Assembly: GCA_041398565.1 (NCBI GenBank)
Contig: JAWKUN010000002.1
Coordinates: 2,254,359-2,318,358 of the forward strand
Length of the DNA stretch: 64,000 nucleotides
Direction of reading: 5' to 3'
Source: DATGPD01 sp041398565
GTDB lineage: Bacteria > Planctomycetota > UBA1135 > UBA2386
Shown here: positions 18,078 through 27,401 of the stretch, piece after piece
Layout of the letters: every line of letters starts with the position of its first letter
Position numbering within the stretch: the first letter of the stretch is position 1
The notes under the pieces: generated by a model
What the model was told of the DNA's origin: nothing
Databases searched by the model: none
The model's input: only the letters and a program-made list of their open reading frames with translations
Translations under genes and position numbers: made by a program

Positions 18078-19283
18078 ATGACCGCGTCCGAATCCTCCGT
18101 TCCCGCCCCGGCGCCGAGCTCGGGCTCGCCCATGCAGCGCTACCTCGACAAGGCCACGTCGGTGCTCGAGAAGTTCGGCGTGCTGCCCAAGAACCCGGTG
18201 CCGAACGAGCTCACCACGCTGCTCGACGCGGTGAAGCACGTCGACGAGCCCAAGGTGATGACGATCGCGCGCACCGTGAAGTACATGGGCACCTTCAACA
18301 AGCTGGTGCGCGACAACGTGGAGGACATCGACATCGGCAACCGCTATCTGACCATCACGCAGATGTTCGATTCGATCCGCGATGACAGCAAGAAGCTGAT
18401 CGCGCAGCTCGATGACGGCAGGATCAGCATCACCGAGAAGATGTCGAACCTGTGGATGAAGCTGCGGCGCGGCACGCCGAGCGACCGGTTCGAGAAGATC
18501 AGCGAGATCTACCGCGACGTCGCCGGCGACACCAAGAAGCAGCTGCAGAAGGAACAGGCGATCATGGACGGCTACATCGACTTCCGCTTCGCGCTGAAGG
18601 AGGCGGAGGTGGCGGCGCGCGAGCTTCTCGAGAAGCAGACGGCGACCTGGGACGCGGCCAAGGAGAAGATGGCGGGGGCGCAGGCCGCGCTCGACGACTT
18701 CAAGGGCGACGCGTCGGGCAAGTCGAGCCTCGAACTCAAGCGCGACGAGGCCGTGCATCGGTTCGGCCAGGAGGACCGTTCCTACCAGCTGCTGAAGGAC
18801 ATCGCCGAGAACCTGGCGATCGGCTACGACGTCGGCGAAACCCTGATCACCAAGCTCAAGCAGACGCACGACGTCAAGGACCAGGTGTTCCGGCGCTCGG
18901 TGACCTTCTTCACCACCAACGAGCACGTGTTCACGATCCTCGGCGCGGTCTACACCAGCCAGCACGGGTTGAACGAAGCCACGCAGTCGCACGAAGCGCT
19001 GAAGGAGGGTGTGAACAAGGGCCTCGAGGACGTGGCCGACCTGGGGCGCAAGCTGGAGCGCGAGGCGTTGAAGGCGGGTTACGGCTCTACGATCAGCCCG
19101 GCCTCGGTCGAGAAGCTGGTGCGCGCGATCACCGACTACCAGGTGGACTCGATCAAGATGATCGCCGACCTGCGCAAGGAGAGTGAGCAGAACGCGCGCG
19201 AGATTCGCCGCGTGGTCGAAGAGGGCAAGCAGCGCTACCAGAGCGCGCTCGCCAAGTTCGCCCTCGGCGCCGAACCCGTCTGA
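18078..19283 (+). CDS. Helical protein of unknown function, divergent partner of the DUF6384-like operon
   Basis: The 401-residue protein is all-helical, with no signal peptide and a Ser/Pro/Ala-rich first 25 residues. ATG 18078 is used; the codons upstream in the longer frame overlap the divergent promoter region. Distinct blocks are VKYMGTFNKLVRDNVEDIDI, ITQMFDSIRDDSKKLI and a long central coiled coil (residues about 150-230). The general design resembles TelA-type toxic-anion-resistance proteins, but the similarity is only architectural. The 113-base gap to the divergent operon suggests a shared control region. Confidence 0.7.
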   Translation: MTASESSVPAPAPSSGSPMQRYLDKATSVLEKFGVLPKNPVPNELTTLLDAVKHVDEPKVMTIARTVKYMGTFNKLVRDNVEDIDIGNRYLTITQMFDSIRDDSKKLIAQLDDGRISITEKMSNLWMKLRRGTPSDRFEKISEIYRDVAGDTKKQLQKEQAIMDGYIDFRFALKEAEVAARELLEKQTATWDAAKEKMAGAQAALDDFKGDASGKSSLELKRDEAVHRFGQEDRSYQLLKDIAENLAIGYDVGETLITKLKQTHDVKDQVFRRSVTFFTTNEHVFTILGAVYTSQHGLNEATQSHEALKEGVNKGLEDVADLGRKLEREALKAGYGSTISPASVEKLVRAITDYQVDSIKMIADLRKESEQNAREIRRVVEEGKQRYQSALAKFALGAEPV

Positions 19284-19293
19284 ACCAACAGGG

Positions 19294-19308
19294 TGGAGTC
19301 AGACACCA
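19294..19308. repeat. Short dispersed hairpin, GGAGTCAG type (copy 2)
   Basis: TGGAGTCAGACACCA forms a stem of seven positions around a central A with one A-A mismatch. It begins 11 bases after the stop of the 18078 gene. It is related to copies at 14936 and 51429. Confidence 0.5.
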
Positions 19309-19322
19309 ACTGGAGTGGGTTG

Positions 19323-19748
19323 TTACGGGGGCGTAACGCGGCGGGTCGGCCAGAGAATGCAGGTCAGGCCGGCGAGTGCGGTGGCGGCGAGGGTCGGCCA
19401 CGGGAGCTCGGTCGAGGAGCGGGTGCGGGCGAGGACGTCGCGCACCCGGTCGCTCTGCATCACGGCTGGCAGCACCCAGTAGCTCACGGCTGCGGCCAGC
19501 AAGGAGAACAGCAGGAGGCCCCAGCCGACCAGAACGCGCGGCGTGGGGCGGTACCGCTCCCAGGCGAGGATGGCCAGGGTCGCCAGGCAGAGTGACCCCA
19601 GGAGGCAGGGCAGGCCGACGGTCAGCGCCAGGTGAACTTCGCCGGCCACTGCACAGCCGAGGACGAGGCCGAGTGCCCAGCCGCTCACCCCGAGAGCGAC
19701 GCCGACGTAGGCACCGATCGGCCGCCGCGTTGCTTCGGTCACGGTCAT
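19323..19748 (-). CDS. Small four-helix membrane protein
   Basis: The 141-residue protein has about four hydrophobic segments (around VGVALGVSGWALGLVLG, LTVGLPCLLGSLCLATLAIL, LVGWGLLLFSLLAAAVSYW and LAATALAGLTCIL). ATG 19748 overlaps the stop of the sigma-fusion gene (ATGA), so it is translationally coupled. Because its upstream partner is a membrane-anchored sigma-factor fusion, a role in controlling that sigma domain is possible. No anti-sigma motif (ZAS HxxxCxxC) is present. Confidence 0.72.
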   Translation of the reverse strand: MTVTEATRRPIGAYVGVALGVSGWALGLVLGCAVAGEVHLALTVGLPCLLGSLCLATLAILAWERYRPTPRVLVGWGLLLFSLLAAAVSYWVLPAVMQSDRVRDVLARTRSSTELPWPTLAATALAGLTCILWPTRRVTPP

Positions 19749-22339
19749 CTCGCGATCACCTCGCCGGCGTCGGCGCTCCCGTTCGCCTGCACGGAGAAGC
19801 CGCCGATCCAGCGCGTGGCCCCCTCGCTCTCGAAGAAGACGGACCACGTCCCCGGCGGCAACGGCCCGAGATCGAAGCCGCCGCTGTCGTCGGTCAGCGT
19901 GCTGGCCCGCGAGGACAACACGTCGCCGACCCGCATGTGCGCCGAGACGGTGCGGTTGCCGACGGGTGAACCTTCGGGGGTCACCAGGCGCCCGCGCAGG
20001 TGCGCCGACGGGAGTTGGCCGTCGGCGATTCGGACCCGAGACGGTTGTGCCCCCGGCGCGACGTCGGCGACGTGGGCGACGACGATGTCGTCCAGGCCAC
20101 CGGGCGACAGCGCCACCACCACCTCGTAGCGGGCCGCCGGGTCCGAGGCCGCGAAGGTCGCCGACCCGTCCAGGCTCGCCACGGCGGACTCGACCAGCTC
20201 GAGGTCGCCGCCCGTCGCGCGCCGGTAGAGCCGCACGAACCACGCACGCCCGGCACCGTCCGGAGGCCGTGGCGGATCGATCGTCAGCCGCATGTTCGCC
20301 TCGCCGATGTGGGGGTTCCACTCGTGGTCGCCGCCCGCATCGATGTCCATCGCCTGGCGCGCCAGGACCTGCGTGCGCTGGACGCTCAGCTCGTAGTGCC
20401 CTGCGATCAAGCCATCGAGCCGGAACGACCCGTCGGCGGCAGCCTGCGCCCAGCGCAGGCCGAGGATGTTGGTGAGGTACCCCATCGGCGTCGCCGGCGC
20501 GGCGTTCAGGGCCTGGACCCTGATGCCACCGAGGCGCCTGCCCAGCACCTTGCCGCGCAGCGTCGCGCCCGGACGCAGGCGCACGTCCACCGCCTCATCG
20601 CCGCGACCCGCGGCCACGACCACGGCCTGCGCCACCTCGGCTCCGGCCCCGGTGGGCAGAGCCACCACGCTCACGCCTTCGGTCTCAGCGTCCTCGAACG
20701 CGAACCTCCCGTCGCCGTCGGTCCGTGTGAACAGCGCTGGGTAGAACAGCGGACCGCGTTCGCTGCGCGGCGGCGTCGTCAACACACACGCGACACGCAC
20801 CGAGCCGGCGGCACTGCCGTCTGCGTGCCAGACGCGTCCGACGATGCGCCGACCGCGCGCGCCGACGGCGAGGTCGAGGGTGAGGGTGGTGCCGGGCCGA
20901 CCGTTGACCGCGTGCGCCTGCAAAGAGACGGCGCCGCGTGCCCAGGCCTGCAGCCATACACCCGGCGCCAGGTCGACGGCACGGTAGCATCCGGCGGCGT
21001 CGCTGGTGGCGACGATGTCCGGGAACAGACCGTTGTTGGCGTGCGCCAGCACCTCTGCCGCGGCGATCGGCTGCCCGGTCGGACCGCGCACCACGCCTTC
21101 GACCGTGACGCCATTCGGCATGGTGAGCGTCACGTGCGCGATCTTCGCATCGGACACTTGCACCAGTTGCCGCAGCCCCGCGGCCTCGACGCTCACCCAG
21201 TAGGGACCGGGCGCAGCAACGGGGAGGAACGCGACTCCGTCGGCGTCGGTGCCGACAGGATCGGAAGCGAGCACCAGACGCAGGTCGTCGTGGTCGCGCA
21301 GGCGCACGCTGACGCCTGCCACCGGCGTCGCTCGCCGCAGCACGCGGACACGCACGCCCGTGCGTGCTGGCCGCTCGGCGTCGACCGTGTCGGTCGTGGG
21401 TGTCGGTGCGTCGATGGCGGTCCGTACCGGCCGCACCGCAGGGACGGTCGTCGTTCCCATCGCCGTCGACGCGTCGCGGTCAGTCGGGACGCCGGCAGCG
21501 ACCACTGCCCGCGGGTCGCCGTGTTGCTCGAGCAGATACCAGCCGGACAGGCTGGCGACGACCACAGCGGCCGCCGCGAGGGAGAACTTGGAGGATGCCA
21601 CGAACGAGACTCCGTGCGAAAGGGCACCGGCGCCGGCGGGTGCGAGAGGACAGCGCGCGAGCACCGCTGCACGCACTGCGGCGAGGCCGCGACCCGGCGC
21701 GGCGCCGAGCGCCACTGCCGCGCCGCGCGCCGCTGGAAGCGCCGCGCGCAACAGGTCGAGCCCGCGCGACACCTGCGCGCGCACCGTACCGGGCGGGCGC
21801 TCGAGCGTGCGCGCGATCTCGCTCGGCTCGAGGCCGTGTTCCAAGTAGAGGCGCAGGACCGGGCGGTAGGGCTCCGGCAGGTGCTCGAGGGCCTCGTGCA
21901 CGGTCGCCGACAGTTCGCGTCGCACCACTTCGGCCACCGGGTCGACCGCGCCGGGGAGTTCCAGGCGCGCGGCGTCGACGGTGCGGCGGGCACGGCGCCG
22001 CGCCACGCGTGCATGGTTGCCCAGGATCCCCACCAACCAGGGCAGCACCGGGGTCTCCTGGCGGTGGGTGGGCGCGGCTTCGATCGCGGTGACGAACGTC
22101 GCCTGCACGAGGTCCTCAGCGGCTGCCTCGGAACTCGCCAGGTGGCGTGCCAAGCGCAGCAGCTCGGCTGCCGTGTGGCGGAACACCCTTGCCAGGGCCC
22201 GCGGACTTCCCGTGCGTTGGAAGCGCGCGAAGGCCCGGTCGGCGAAGCGTCGAGACAGCATGTGGGTGGATTGGACCCGGACCTCGTCGAGCGTTGCGTC
22301 GACGGGCCGATTTGTCGACTGGTCGGCGGCAATGCTCAT
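19745..22339 (-). CDS. ECF sigma factor fused to a membrane-anchored carboxypeptidase-regulatory-like protein
   Basis: The protein has 864 residues. Residues about 30-120 are sigma region 2 (AEDLVQATFVTAIE), and residues 150-205 are sigma region 4 with the helix-turn-helix LEPSEIARTLERPPGTVRAQVSRG. A single transmembrane helix at about 252-270 is followed by ~590 exported residues of repeated CarboxypepD_reg-like beta sandwiches (GVSVRLRD, GVTVEGVVRGPTGQPIAAAEV, LRGRLVTPEGSPVG). This tethers a promoter-recognition module to an extracytoplasmic sensor or ligand-binding part. ATG 22339 is used; the longer frame upstream is not protein-like. How the sigma domain would be released is unknown. Confidence 0.85.
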   Translation of the reverse strand: MSIAADQSTNRPVDATLDEVRVQSTHMLSRRFADRAFARFQRTGSPRALARVFRHTAAELLRLARHLASSEAAAEDLVQATFVTAIEAAPTHRQETPVLPWLVGILGNHARVARRRARRTVDAARLELPGAVDPVAEVVRRELSATVHEALEHLPEPYRPVLRLYLEHGLEPSEIARTLERPPGTVRAQVSRGLDLLRAALPAARGAAVALGAAPGRGLAAVRAAVLARCPLAPAGAGALSHGVSFVASSKFSLAAAAVVVASLSGWYLLEQHGDPRAVVAAGVPTDRDASTAMGTTTVPAVRPVRTAIDAPTPTTDTVDAERPARTGVRVRVLRRATPVAGVSVRLRDHDDLRLVLASDPVGTDADGVAFLPVAAPGPYWVSVEAAGLRQLVQVSDAKIAHVTLTMPNGVTVEGVVRGPTGQPIAAAEVLAHANNGLFPDIVATSDAAGCYRAVDLAPGVWLQAWARGAVSLQAHAVNGRPGTTLTLDLAVGARGRRIVGRVWHADGSAAGSVRVACVLTTPPRSERGPLFYPALFTRTDGDGRFAFEDAETEGVSVVALPTGAGAEVAQAVVVAAGRGDEAVDVRLRPGATLRGKVLGRRLGGIRVQALNAAPATPMGYLTNILGLRWAQAAADGSFRLDGLIAGHYELSVQRTQVLARQAMDIDAGGDHEWNPHIGEANMRLTIDPPRPPDGAGRAWFVRLYRRATGGDLELVESAVASLDGSATFAASDPAARYEVVVALSPGGLDDIVVAHVADVAPGAQPSRVRIADGQLPSAHLRGRLVTPEGSPVGNRTVSAHMRVGDVLSSRASTLTDDSGGFDLGPLPPGTWSVFFESEGATRWIGGFSVQANGSADAGEVIAR

Positions 22340-22637
22340 GCGGCAGCGGCCGCGACGAGAGGTTCGGTCACAGCCGGCGCTGCGGCGGCTCGCGGCCCAG
22401 CCACCCGTTGCCTGGCCTGCGATCCCGCTCGGAACAGGCGAGGTGACAGCGATGGCAGCGGCACGAGGGCGCCGAACCCGCGCACGGCAGGACGATCCGC
22501 GCCATTCGCCGCTCGGTGCGCGAGGCGTCGCCCGTCGCTGGACTGGACACCTGCCGTGCACAGGGTGCCTCGAGTCGAGACACTCCGCATGCCAGGAATC
22601 TCAAGCACCCCCGGGCCGTGGCCGATCCTTCGCTCAG

Positions 22638-23846
22638 ATGCGTGTCAGTCACCGCACAGCCGTCGGGATCGGCCACTCCGACAGCGACGACACGGTCGAG
22701 GCGACGCGGGCGGCACTGCGTGCCAGCCTGGAGCAGTGTGGCAGCGCGCCGGCCCTGGTGATGGCGTTGTTCGCACCCGGGCACGATCCGCGCGCGGTAC
22801 GCAGCGCTCTCGGTGCTGCCGGAGGGGGCGCCGAAGTGGTCGGGTGCCGCGTGCCCGGACTCATCGTGCGCGACCGCGTCTACCGCCAAGGGGTGGCGGT
22901 GATGGCAGTGGGTGGGCCCGGGCTCCTGGCGCGCGCCGCCCTCGCGGACGGCGCCGACCACGATCCGCGCGGAAGCGGTCGGCGCGCCGCGCGCGGCGCC
23001 TTGCAGCGCCTCGAGATGGAGACCGGGCCGGCGGACTGGGACCGCACCGTGCTGCTTTCGTTCGCCGACGTGCACCGCGGCGACGGAGTCGAGATCGTCG
23101 CGGGCATCGGCCAGGCGGTCACCGTGGGCACCCGCATCGCGGGCGGCGGCGCCGCCGAGGACGGGGCGAACCCACGGACCGCGATGTTCGTCGGCGAAGA
23201 CTTCGGGGCCGTGGCCACTCTGTGCGTCGCGCTTCGCCAGGACACGGCGGTCGGGCTCGACCTGCGCCACGGCTGCGCCCCACACGGCGCGGCCATGAAC
23301 GTGACCCGCAGCCTCGGTCGCCAGATCAACGAACTCGACTTCGAGTCGGCCTTCGTGCAGTACGCGCGCTTCGCCGCCTCGCGTGGCTACAGCCTCGACT
23401 CGGCCAAGCGCTTCGCCGAGTTCGCGATGCTGCACCCGCTCGGACTGCAGCAAGAGGGCGGCGGCTACGTGCTGCGCTGTCTGCTGGGCTACGACGGCGA
23501 CGGGACCATCCAGTGCTGCTCGAGCATGCCGCAGCCCGCGGTGGTGCGCATCATGGGCGCGGATCGGTCCTCGCTCCTGGACGCCGCCCGTCAGGCTGCG
23601 CGAGCCAGCCGTGCACCCCTCATGGGACGCGCCCCGGCCCTCGACCTGGTATTCGCCTGTCCGTCGCGCGACGCCGTGCTCGGCACGACGGTGGGCGGCG
23701 CCAGCGCCGACCTGTCCGCGGCCCGCGAGGCCCTCGGCCGCGCCGCGCCGATGTTCGGCGCGCTCACGGTGGGCCAGTTCGGGTCGCTGGCAGGCGCGCC
23801 GCCGGCGTTCCACGCCGACGCCATCGAGATCCTCTGCTGCGGCTGA
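22638..23846 (+). CDS. FIST-domain sensory protein
   Basis: The 402-residue protein matches FIST_N plus FIST_C organisation. The N-terminal half has VVGCRVPGLI and the repeated-Gly stretch VTVGTRIAGGGAAEDG. The C-terminal half has LHPLGLQQEGGGYVLRCLL and a VFACPSRD block ending near LTVGQFGSLAG. FIST proteins are thought to bind small ligands such as amino acids in signalling pathways. It stands alone with no kinase next to it. ATG 22638 is the first sensible start, divergent from the sigma-fusion gene across 298 bases with no other gene. Confidence 0.82.
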   Translation: MRVSHRTAVGIGHSDSDDTVEATRAALRASLEQCGSAPALVMALFAPGHDPRAVRSALGAAGGGAEVVGCRVPGLIVRDRVYRQGVAVMAVGGPGLLARAALADGADHDPRGSGRRAARGALQRLEMETGPADWDRTVLLSFADVHRGDGVEIVAGIGQAVTVGTRIAGGGAAEDGANPRTAMFVGEDFGAVATLCVALRQDTAVGLDLRHGCAPHGAAMNVTRSLGRQINELDFESAFVQYARFAASRGYSLDSAKRFAEFAMLHPLGLQQEGGGYVLRCLLGYDGDGTIQCCSSMPQPAVVRIMGADRSSLLDAARQAARASRAPLMGRAPALDLVFACPSRDAVLGTTVGGASADLSAAREALGRAAPMFGALTVGQFGSLAGAPPAFHADAIEILCCG

Positions 23847-23867
23847 CCGCGCCGCGCCCGCGGGGCT

Positions 23868-24722
23868 TCAGAAGTCGAAGTTCCGCGGGTCGGGCCCGCA
23901 ACGCTCGCCGCGGTCGAGGGTGGCGATGGCGTCCATGTCGGCGTCGGCGAGGGCGAAGTCCTGGATCGCGGCGTTCTCGCGCATGCGCCTCGGTCTCGCT
24001 GTCTTGACCACGGCGGCGAGCTCGCGCTGCAGATGCCACCGCAGCACCACCTGGGCCTCCGACTTGCCGACACGGCCGGCGATGTCGCGAATCATCGGGT
24101 CGTCGAGGACGCTGCCGCGCATCAGCGGGCTCCAGGCCTGCACCGCGATGCCGTGCGCGCGGCAGAAGTCGACCAGCTTGCGGCTCTGGAGGTAGGGGTG
24201 ATGCTCGATCTGGTTGACGGCCGGCACCACCGTTGCTGCGGTCAGCAGCTCTTCCAGGTCCGAGATCATGTGGTTGCTGACACCGAGGGCGCCGATGCGG
24301 CCGCCGGCCATCAGTGACTCGAGCGCCTGCCACGTCGAGACGATGCGTCCCGGGATCGGCCAGTGCACGAGGTAGAGGTCGACGTAGTCGAGCTGCAGGC
24401 GGTTCAGGCTGGCTTGCAGCGCCTCGGCGATGCGTCCGCTGCGCACGTGGTCGTTCCACAGCTTGGTCGTGACGAAGTACTGCGAGCGCGGGAGTCTGCT
24501 GCGCCGCAGCGCGCGGCCGAGCCCGCGCTCGTTGCCGTACACCGACGCGGTGTCGAAGACGCGGTATCCGGCTTCGAGCGCGGCCAGGACGCAGGCCTCG
24601 GTTTCGGCGTCACCGGTGATGCCATACAGGCCGAGCCCGAGCCGAGGCATGGCTGCGCCGGTGTTGAGGTTGCTGGTCGGAAGAGAGGTGGGCGGAGCGG
24701 CACGCGAGGGGAAGCGCGGCAT
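23868..24722 (-). CDS. Aldo/keto reductase
   Basis: The 284-residue NADPH-dependent reductase has a TIM-barrel fold. The family tetrad is visible: Asp-Tyr in FDTASVYGNE, Lys in VTTKLW and His in YLVHWPIPG, with further signature blocks GVSNH and VNQIEHHPYLQ. It probably reduces aldehydes or keto sugars; the substrate is not evident. ATG 24722 gives a usual N-terminal beta hairpin before LNTGAAMPRLGLGLYGI. Confidence 0.92.
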   Translation of the reverse strand: MPRFPSRAAPPTSLPTSNLNTGAAMPRLGLGLYGITGDAETEACVLAALEAGYRVFDTASVYGNERGLGRALRRSRLPRSQYFVTTKLWNDHVRSGRIAEALQASLNRLQLDYVDLYLVHWPIPGRIVSTWQALESLMAGGRIGALGVSNHMISDLEELLTAATVVPAVNQIEHHPYLQSRKLVDFCRAHGIAVQAWSPLMRGSVLDDPMIRDIAGRVGKSEAQVVLRWHLQRELAAVVKTARPRRMRENAAIQDFALADADMDAIATLDRGERCGPDPRNFDF

Positions 24723-25209
24723 GTTGGGCGGGGCAGGCCGCGCCGTCACGTCGGCGCGGGAACGGACTGAGTCGAGTGCGACGGCTCGGAGGAGGGAGCG
24801 CCGAGGCGTGCGTCGGTGCGAGCGACGCGTCGCCTCGGCGCGAGACGAGGTGGGATCGAGGCTGGAGGCACGCGTGAAGCGCAGCGCGCGCTCGACGTGA
24901 AGCCTCAACCGTGCCAGAGAACGCGCGGGCTTCGTTCGCGAGGCCCGAGCACACCGAGGCACGATCGAACGCTTCCACCGCAGCGGCGCAGCTCGACGCG
25001 CGTGTGCTGGTGTGGAGAGTTGTGGAAAGAAGAAACGCGACGACGCCGCACGTTCGAGTGGCACCATCCAGCGGCCCGCACATGCACGCGAAGTCCGCGT
25101 GCGGCTACGAGTGCGGGGGGCCGTTCGGCCAGCGAAACACGAGAGAGATGCAGCGTTGCACGACGACCGCGTGCACGACGAACGTGTGATCGCGGCGCGG
25201 CGGCCGCGC
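24723..25209. other. Gap of 487 bases without a supported gene
   Basis: Frames here are open only because of base composition. Two weak DnaA-box-like words (TGTGGAGAG, TGTGGAAAG) occur near 25010-25030, but they are degenerate. The gap must include the promoter of the aldo/keto reductase. Nothing else is recognised. Confidence 0.4.
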
Positions 25210-26706
25210 TCACCGGCGGCGGTAGATCCGCAGGATGTCGCTGGCGCCGATGATCGTGGCCTGCTCGTAGAGCGCACCGAAGTCGGCACGCGCCAGCGCG
25301 CGGGCCTCGAAACCCGGCCACGGTGGATCGTGCACGACGATGAAGTCGGGATGGTGGGCATCCAACCACCAGTCGAGGTCGCCGTGAGCGATCGGGTCGA
25401 CTCCATCCGGCGTCACCAGACCGCACATGTCGACGATGGTACGGTCGCCCACCCCGAAGCCGAGGACGCCGATCTCGGCGCAGGCGATGCTCGCCGCGGG
25501 CGGGCTCTCCTGCTGCAACCAGTCCGCGGCCGCGCGGTAGTGCGCGTAGGGGTCCTCGCGGTGCGTCCACCAGCCGGGAAACGCGAGCGCCCCCACCAGG
25601 GCCCACCAGGCCAAGGCCAGCAAGCGCCACGTCTGGCCGGCGGTCCACGCGGCCACACCGAGCGCCAGCGCACCGAGCATCGTGCCCGTGTGCAGCGCCG
25701 CCGCGTACCACGGGTAGTAGGGCACGCCGAGTGCCGCCAGGGCCGTCACGTGCAGCGCGGCGAATGCGATCGGCACGAGGAGAGGCCACACCCACCGAGC
25801 CGCTGCGAGGACTCCGAGACCGGCGACCACGGCGATGGGCTTGTAGCCGGCGCCGAACCCGCGCGCATCGAACATCGACAGCGAGTGCTTCATCCCGCGC
25901 ACGAACAAGCCGTCGCCGGCGCCCCACCAGCCCGAACGTCCCTGCGCGATCTTGGCGGCCAGGGTGTGCGGAAGGACGGAGCCGAAGCGGTGGTGCGCGT
26001 AGACCAGCCAGGGCAGCATCACCAGCAGGGACGTAGCCACCAGCCAGAGCAGCCTGAAGAGAACGAACGTGGCGCCGCGCGCGCGGCCGTGGCGCCACGC
26101 GGCGGCTGTTCCCAGCACAACGCCGAGGAGCAGGCCTTCCGGGCGAGTGAGCGCGGTCAACCCGAGTGCCGCCGCCGCGCCGAACTCGTATCCGGGGCGG
26201 TCGAGCGCACGCCTCCACAGAGCGCAGGTCGACAGGGCCAGCGCCACGAACAGTGCCGACTCGAGCCCGAGCGCCGCGTACAGAAGGGGAATGCAGGCGG
26301 CGAGGAGCGCTGCGGACAACGCCGGCACGCGACCGGCATCGGCGACCAGGCGGCTGGTGGCGAACCCGGCGACGGCGATGCTCGCCGCACACACGACCAC
26401 CTGCCCGAGCAGCAGATCGCCGCCGCAGGCCATGCCCGCCAGCGCGTGGGCGAGGGTGCTCAGCGGCGAGGTCGACGCGTTGACCGACTCGGCGGCCATC
26501 GGGTTGTAGGTCCAGCCCTTGCCTTCGATGAGGTTGCGCGCGTAGCGCGCCGCGATCATCGCGTCGTCGTAGGTCACGCCGCGACGCGTGCGGGCGACCG
26601 CGGCGGCCAGGGTGCCTGCCCCGAGCGCTGCGACGAGCGACCACAGACGCGAAGCGGGATGCGGCGCCACCTCGAGCGCGTGCGAGGCGCGGTGCGCGGT
26701 GTCCAT
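25210..26706 (-). CDS. GT-C type integral membrane glycosyltransferase
   Basis: The protein has about 498 residues and roughly ten hydrophobic segments. The N-terminal periplasmic loop has YDDAMIAARYARNL..GKGWTYNP and then NASTSPL, a pattern seen in GT-C lipid-linked glycosyltransferases such as AftB/ArnT-like proteins; the Asp pair is the likely catalytic site. A soluble C-terminal part contains VVHDPPWPGF. ATG 26706 is used; ATG 26769 would add 21 basic residues. The first ~72 codons lie inside the direct repeat at 26489-26982. A broken 5' copy of the same gene is at 41636-41853. Confidence 0.85.
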   Translation of the reverse strand: MDTAHRASHALEVAPHPASRLWSLVAALGAGTLAAAVARTRRGVTYDDAMIAARYARNLIEGKGWTYNPMAAESVNASTSPLSTLAHALAGMACGGDLLLGQVVVCAASIAVAGFATSRLVADAGRVPALSAALLAACIPLLYAALGLESALFVALALSTCALWRRALDRPGYEFGAAAALGLTALTRPEGLLLGVVLGTAAAWRHGRARGATFVLFRLLWLVATSLLVMLPWLVYAHHRFGSVLPHTLAAKIAQGRSGWWGAGDGLFVRGMKHSLSMFDARGFGAGYKPIAVVAGLGVLAAARWVWPLLVPIAFAALHVTALAALGVPYYPWYAAALHTGTMLGALALGVAAWTAGQTWRLLALAWWALVGALAFPGWWTHREDPYAHYRAAADWLQQESPPAASIACAEIGVLGFGVGDRTIVDMCGLVTPDGVDPIAHGDLDWWLDAHHPDFIVVHDPPWPGFEARALARADFGALYEQATIIGASDILRIYRRR

Positions 26707-26982
26707 GGGACGCGCAGGATGTGGTCGACCACGGCCACGGGCAAGGCGAGACTCGGCCTTCGCGGCCATCGTCGGTGGTCGTGTGGGCCCGCCGTCGGGT
26801 GTGGCCGTACGCTGCGACGGGCAATCTGCCGCCGGGTGAGCCGAGGTCGCGATGTTCGTCGCGTTCGAGAGTCTTCTCGCCGCACGCGCTCCCCACACCA
26901 TGCCAAGCTGTCCTTCCCGACGCCGCGACCGTCGTGTGCCCAGCCCGACACCATGGCTGAGTCGCCGCGCAGCCTCGGTCGT
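26489..26982. repeat. 494-bp direct repeat, left copy
   Basis: Nearly identical to 41636-42130 in the same orientation, with about ten substitutions and one single-base indel by eye (about 98 %). It contains the 5' end of the GT-C gene (minus strand), the intergenic control region, and the first 10 codons of the caspase-FGE lipoprotein gene starting at ATG 26953 (plus strand). Here only the GT-C gene continues intact. The lipoprotein reading frame is cut off at 26982 and runs into an IS66 remnant. Confidence 0.93.
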
Positions 26983-27188
26983 CTCGGCGACAAGGAGAAC
27001 GCTGGAGCCACCTCGACCTCCACGAACCCGTCTGTGGAGCACCGCTCCTTGCGCTGCCGCCAACTCCACCACGAGAGCGTCGCCGGTCGGACCCCGGTCC
27101 GCCGCGACAGCTCGGCGCAGCTCAGGCCTTCGCGGTCACGCAAGGCCAGGATGGACGCGATCTCCGACCGGCTGTGGGCCTTCGTCAT
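26983..27188 (-). pseudogene. IS66-type TnpA accessory protein, N-terminal fragment
   Basis: Reading from ATG 27188 on the minus strand gives a 68-residue helix-turn-helix segment with SRSEIASILALRDREGLSCAELSRRTGVRP, WWSWRQRKE and FVEVEVAP. This pattern is typical of the IS66 OrfA/TnpA accessory protein. The frame is cut at 26983 by the start of the direct repeat. No TnpB, TnpC or terminal repeats are present, so it is a relic marking the left edge of the inserted block. Confidence 0.65.
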
Positions 27189-27401
27189 GCGGCCGAGGGT
27201 CGCGCTTCCCGGTCGCCTTTCCAGGTGGGGTTGGCGTGACTCTCTGAGCGCTCGCGATCGGGGGGTGCGTAGGACCTGTGCGACCTCCTTCGTTGGCAAC
27301 GACTCACCACGACCCGGCAGGGTCCGCGCGAAGTTGGCGCAGCACGTTCGGCGCGGGCCATTCGCGCACATCCGCAAGCACATCCGCGACTCCGCCCGGC
27401 A

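Noticed and set aside
25005..25035. Possible DnaA boxes or a replication origin
   Set aside because: Only two degenerate TGTGGAxAG words, no AT-rich stretch, and no dnaA, dnaN or gidA gene nearby.
24722..25406. Aldo/keto reductase extended to 512 residues upstream
   Set aside because: The extra N-terminal part is Ser/Arg composition text without similarity; ATG 24722 gives a normal family length.
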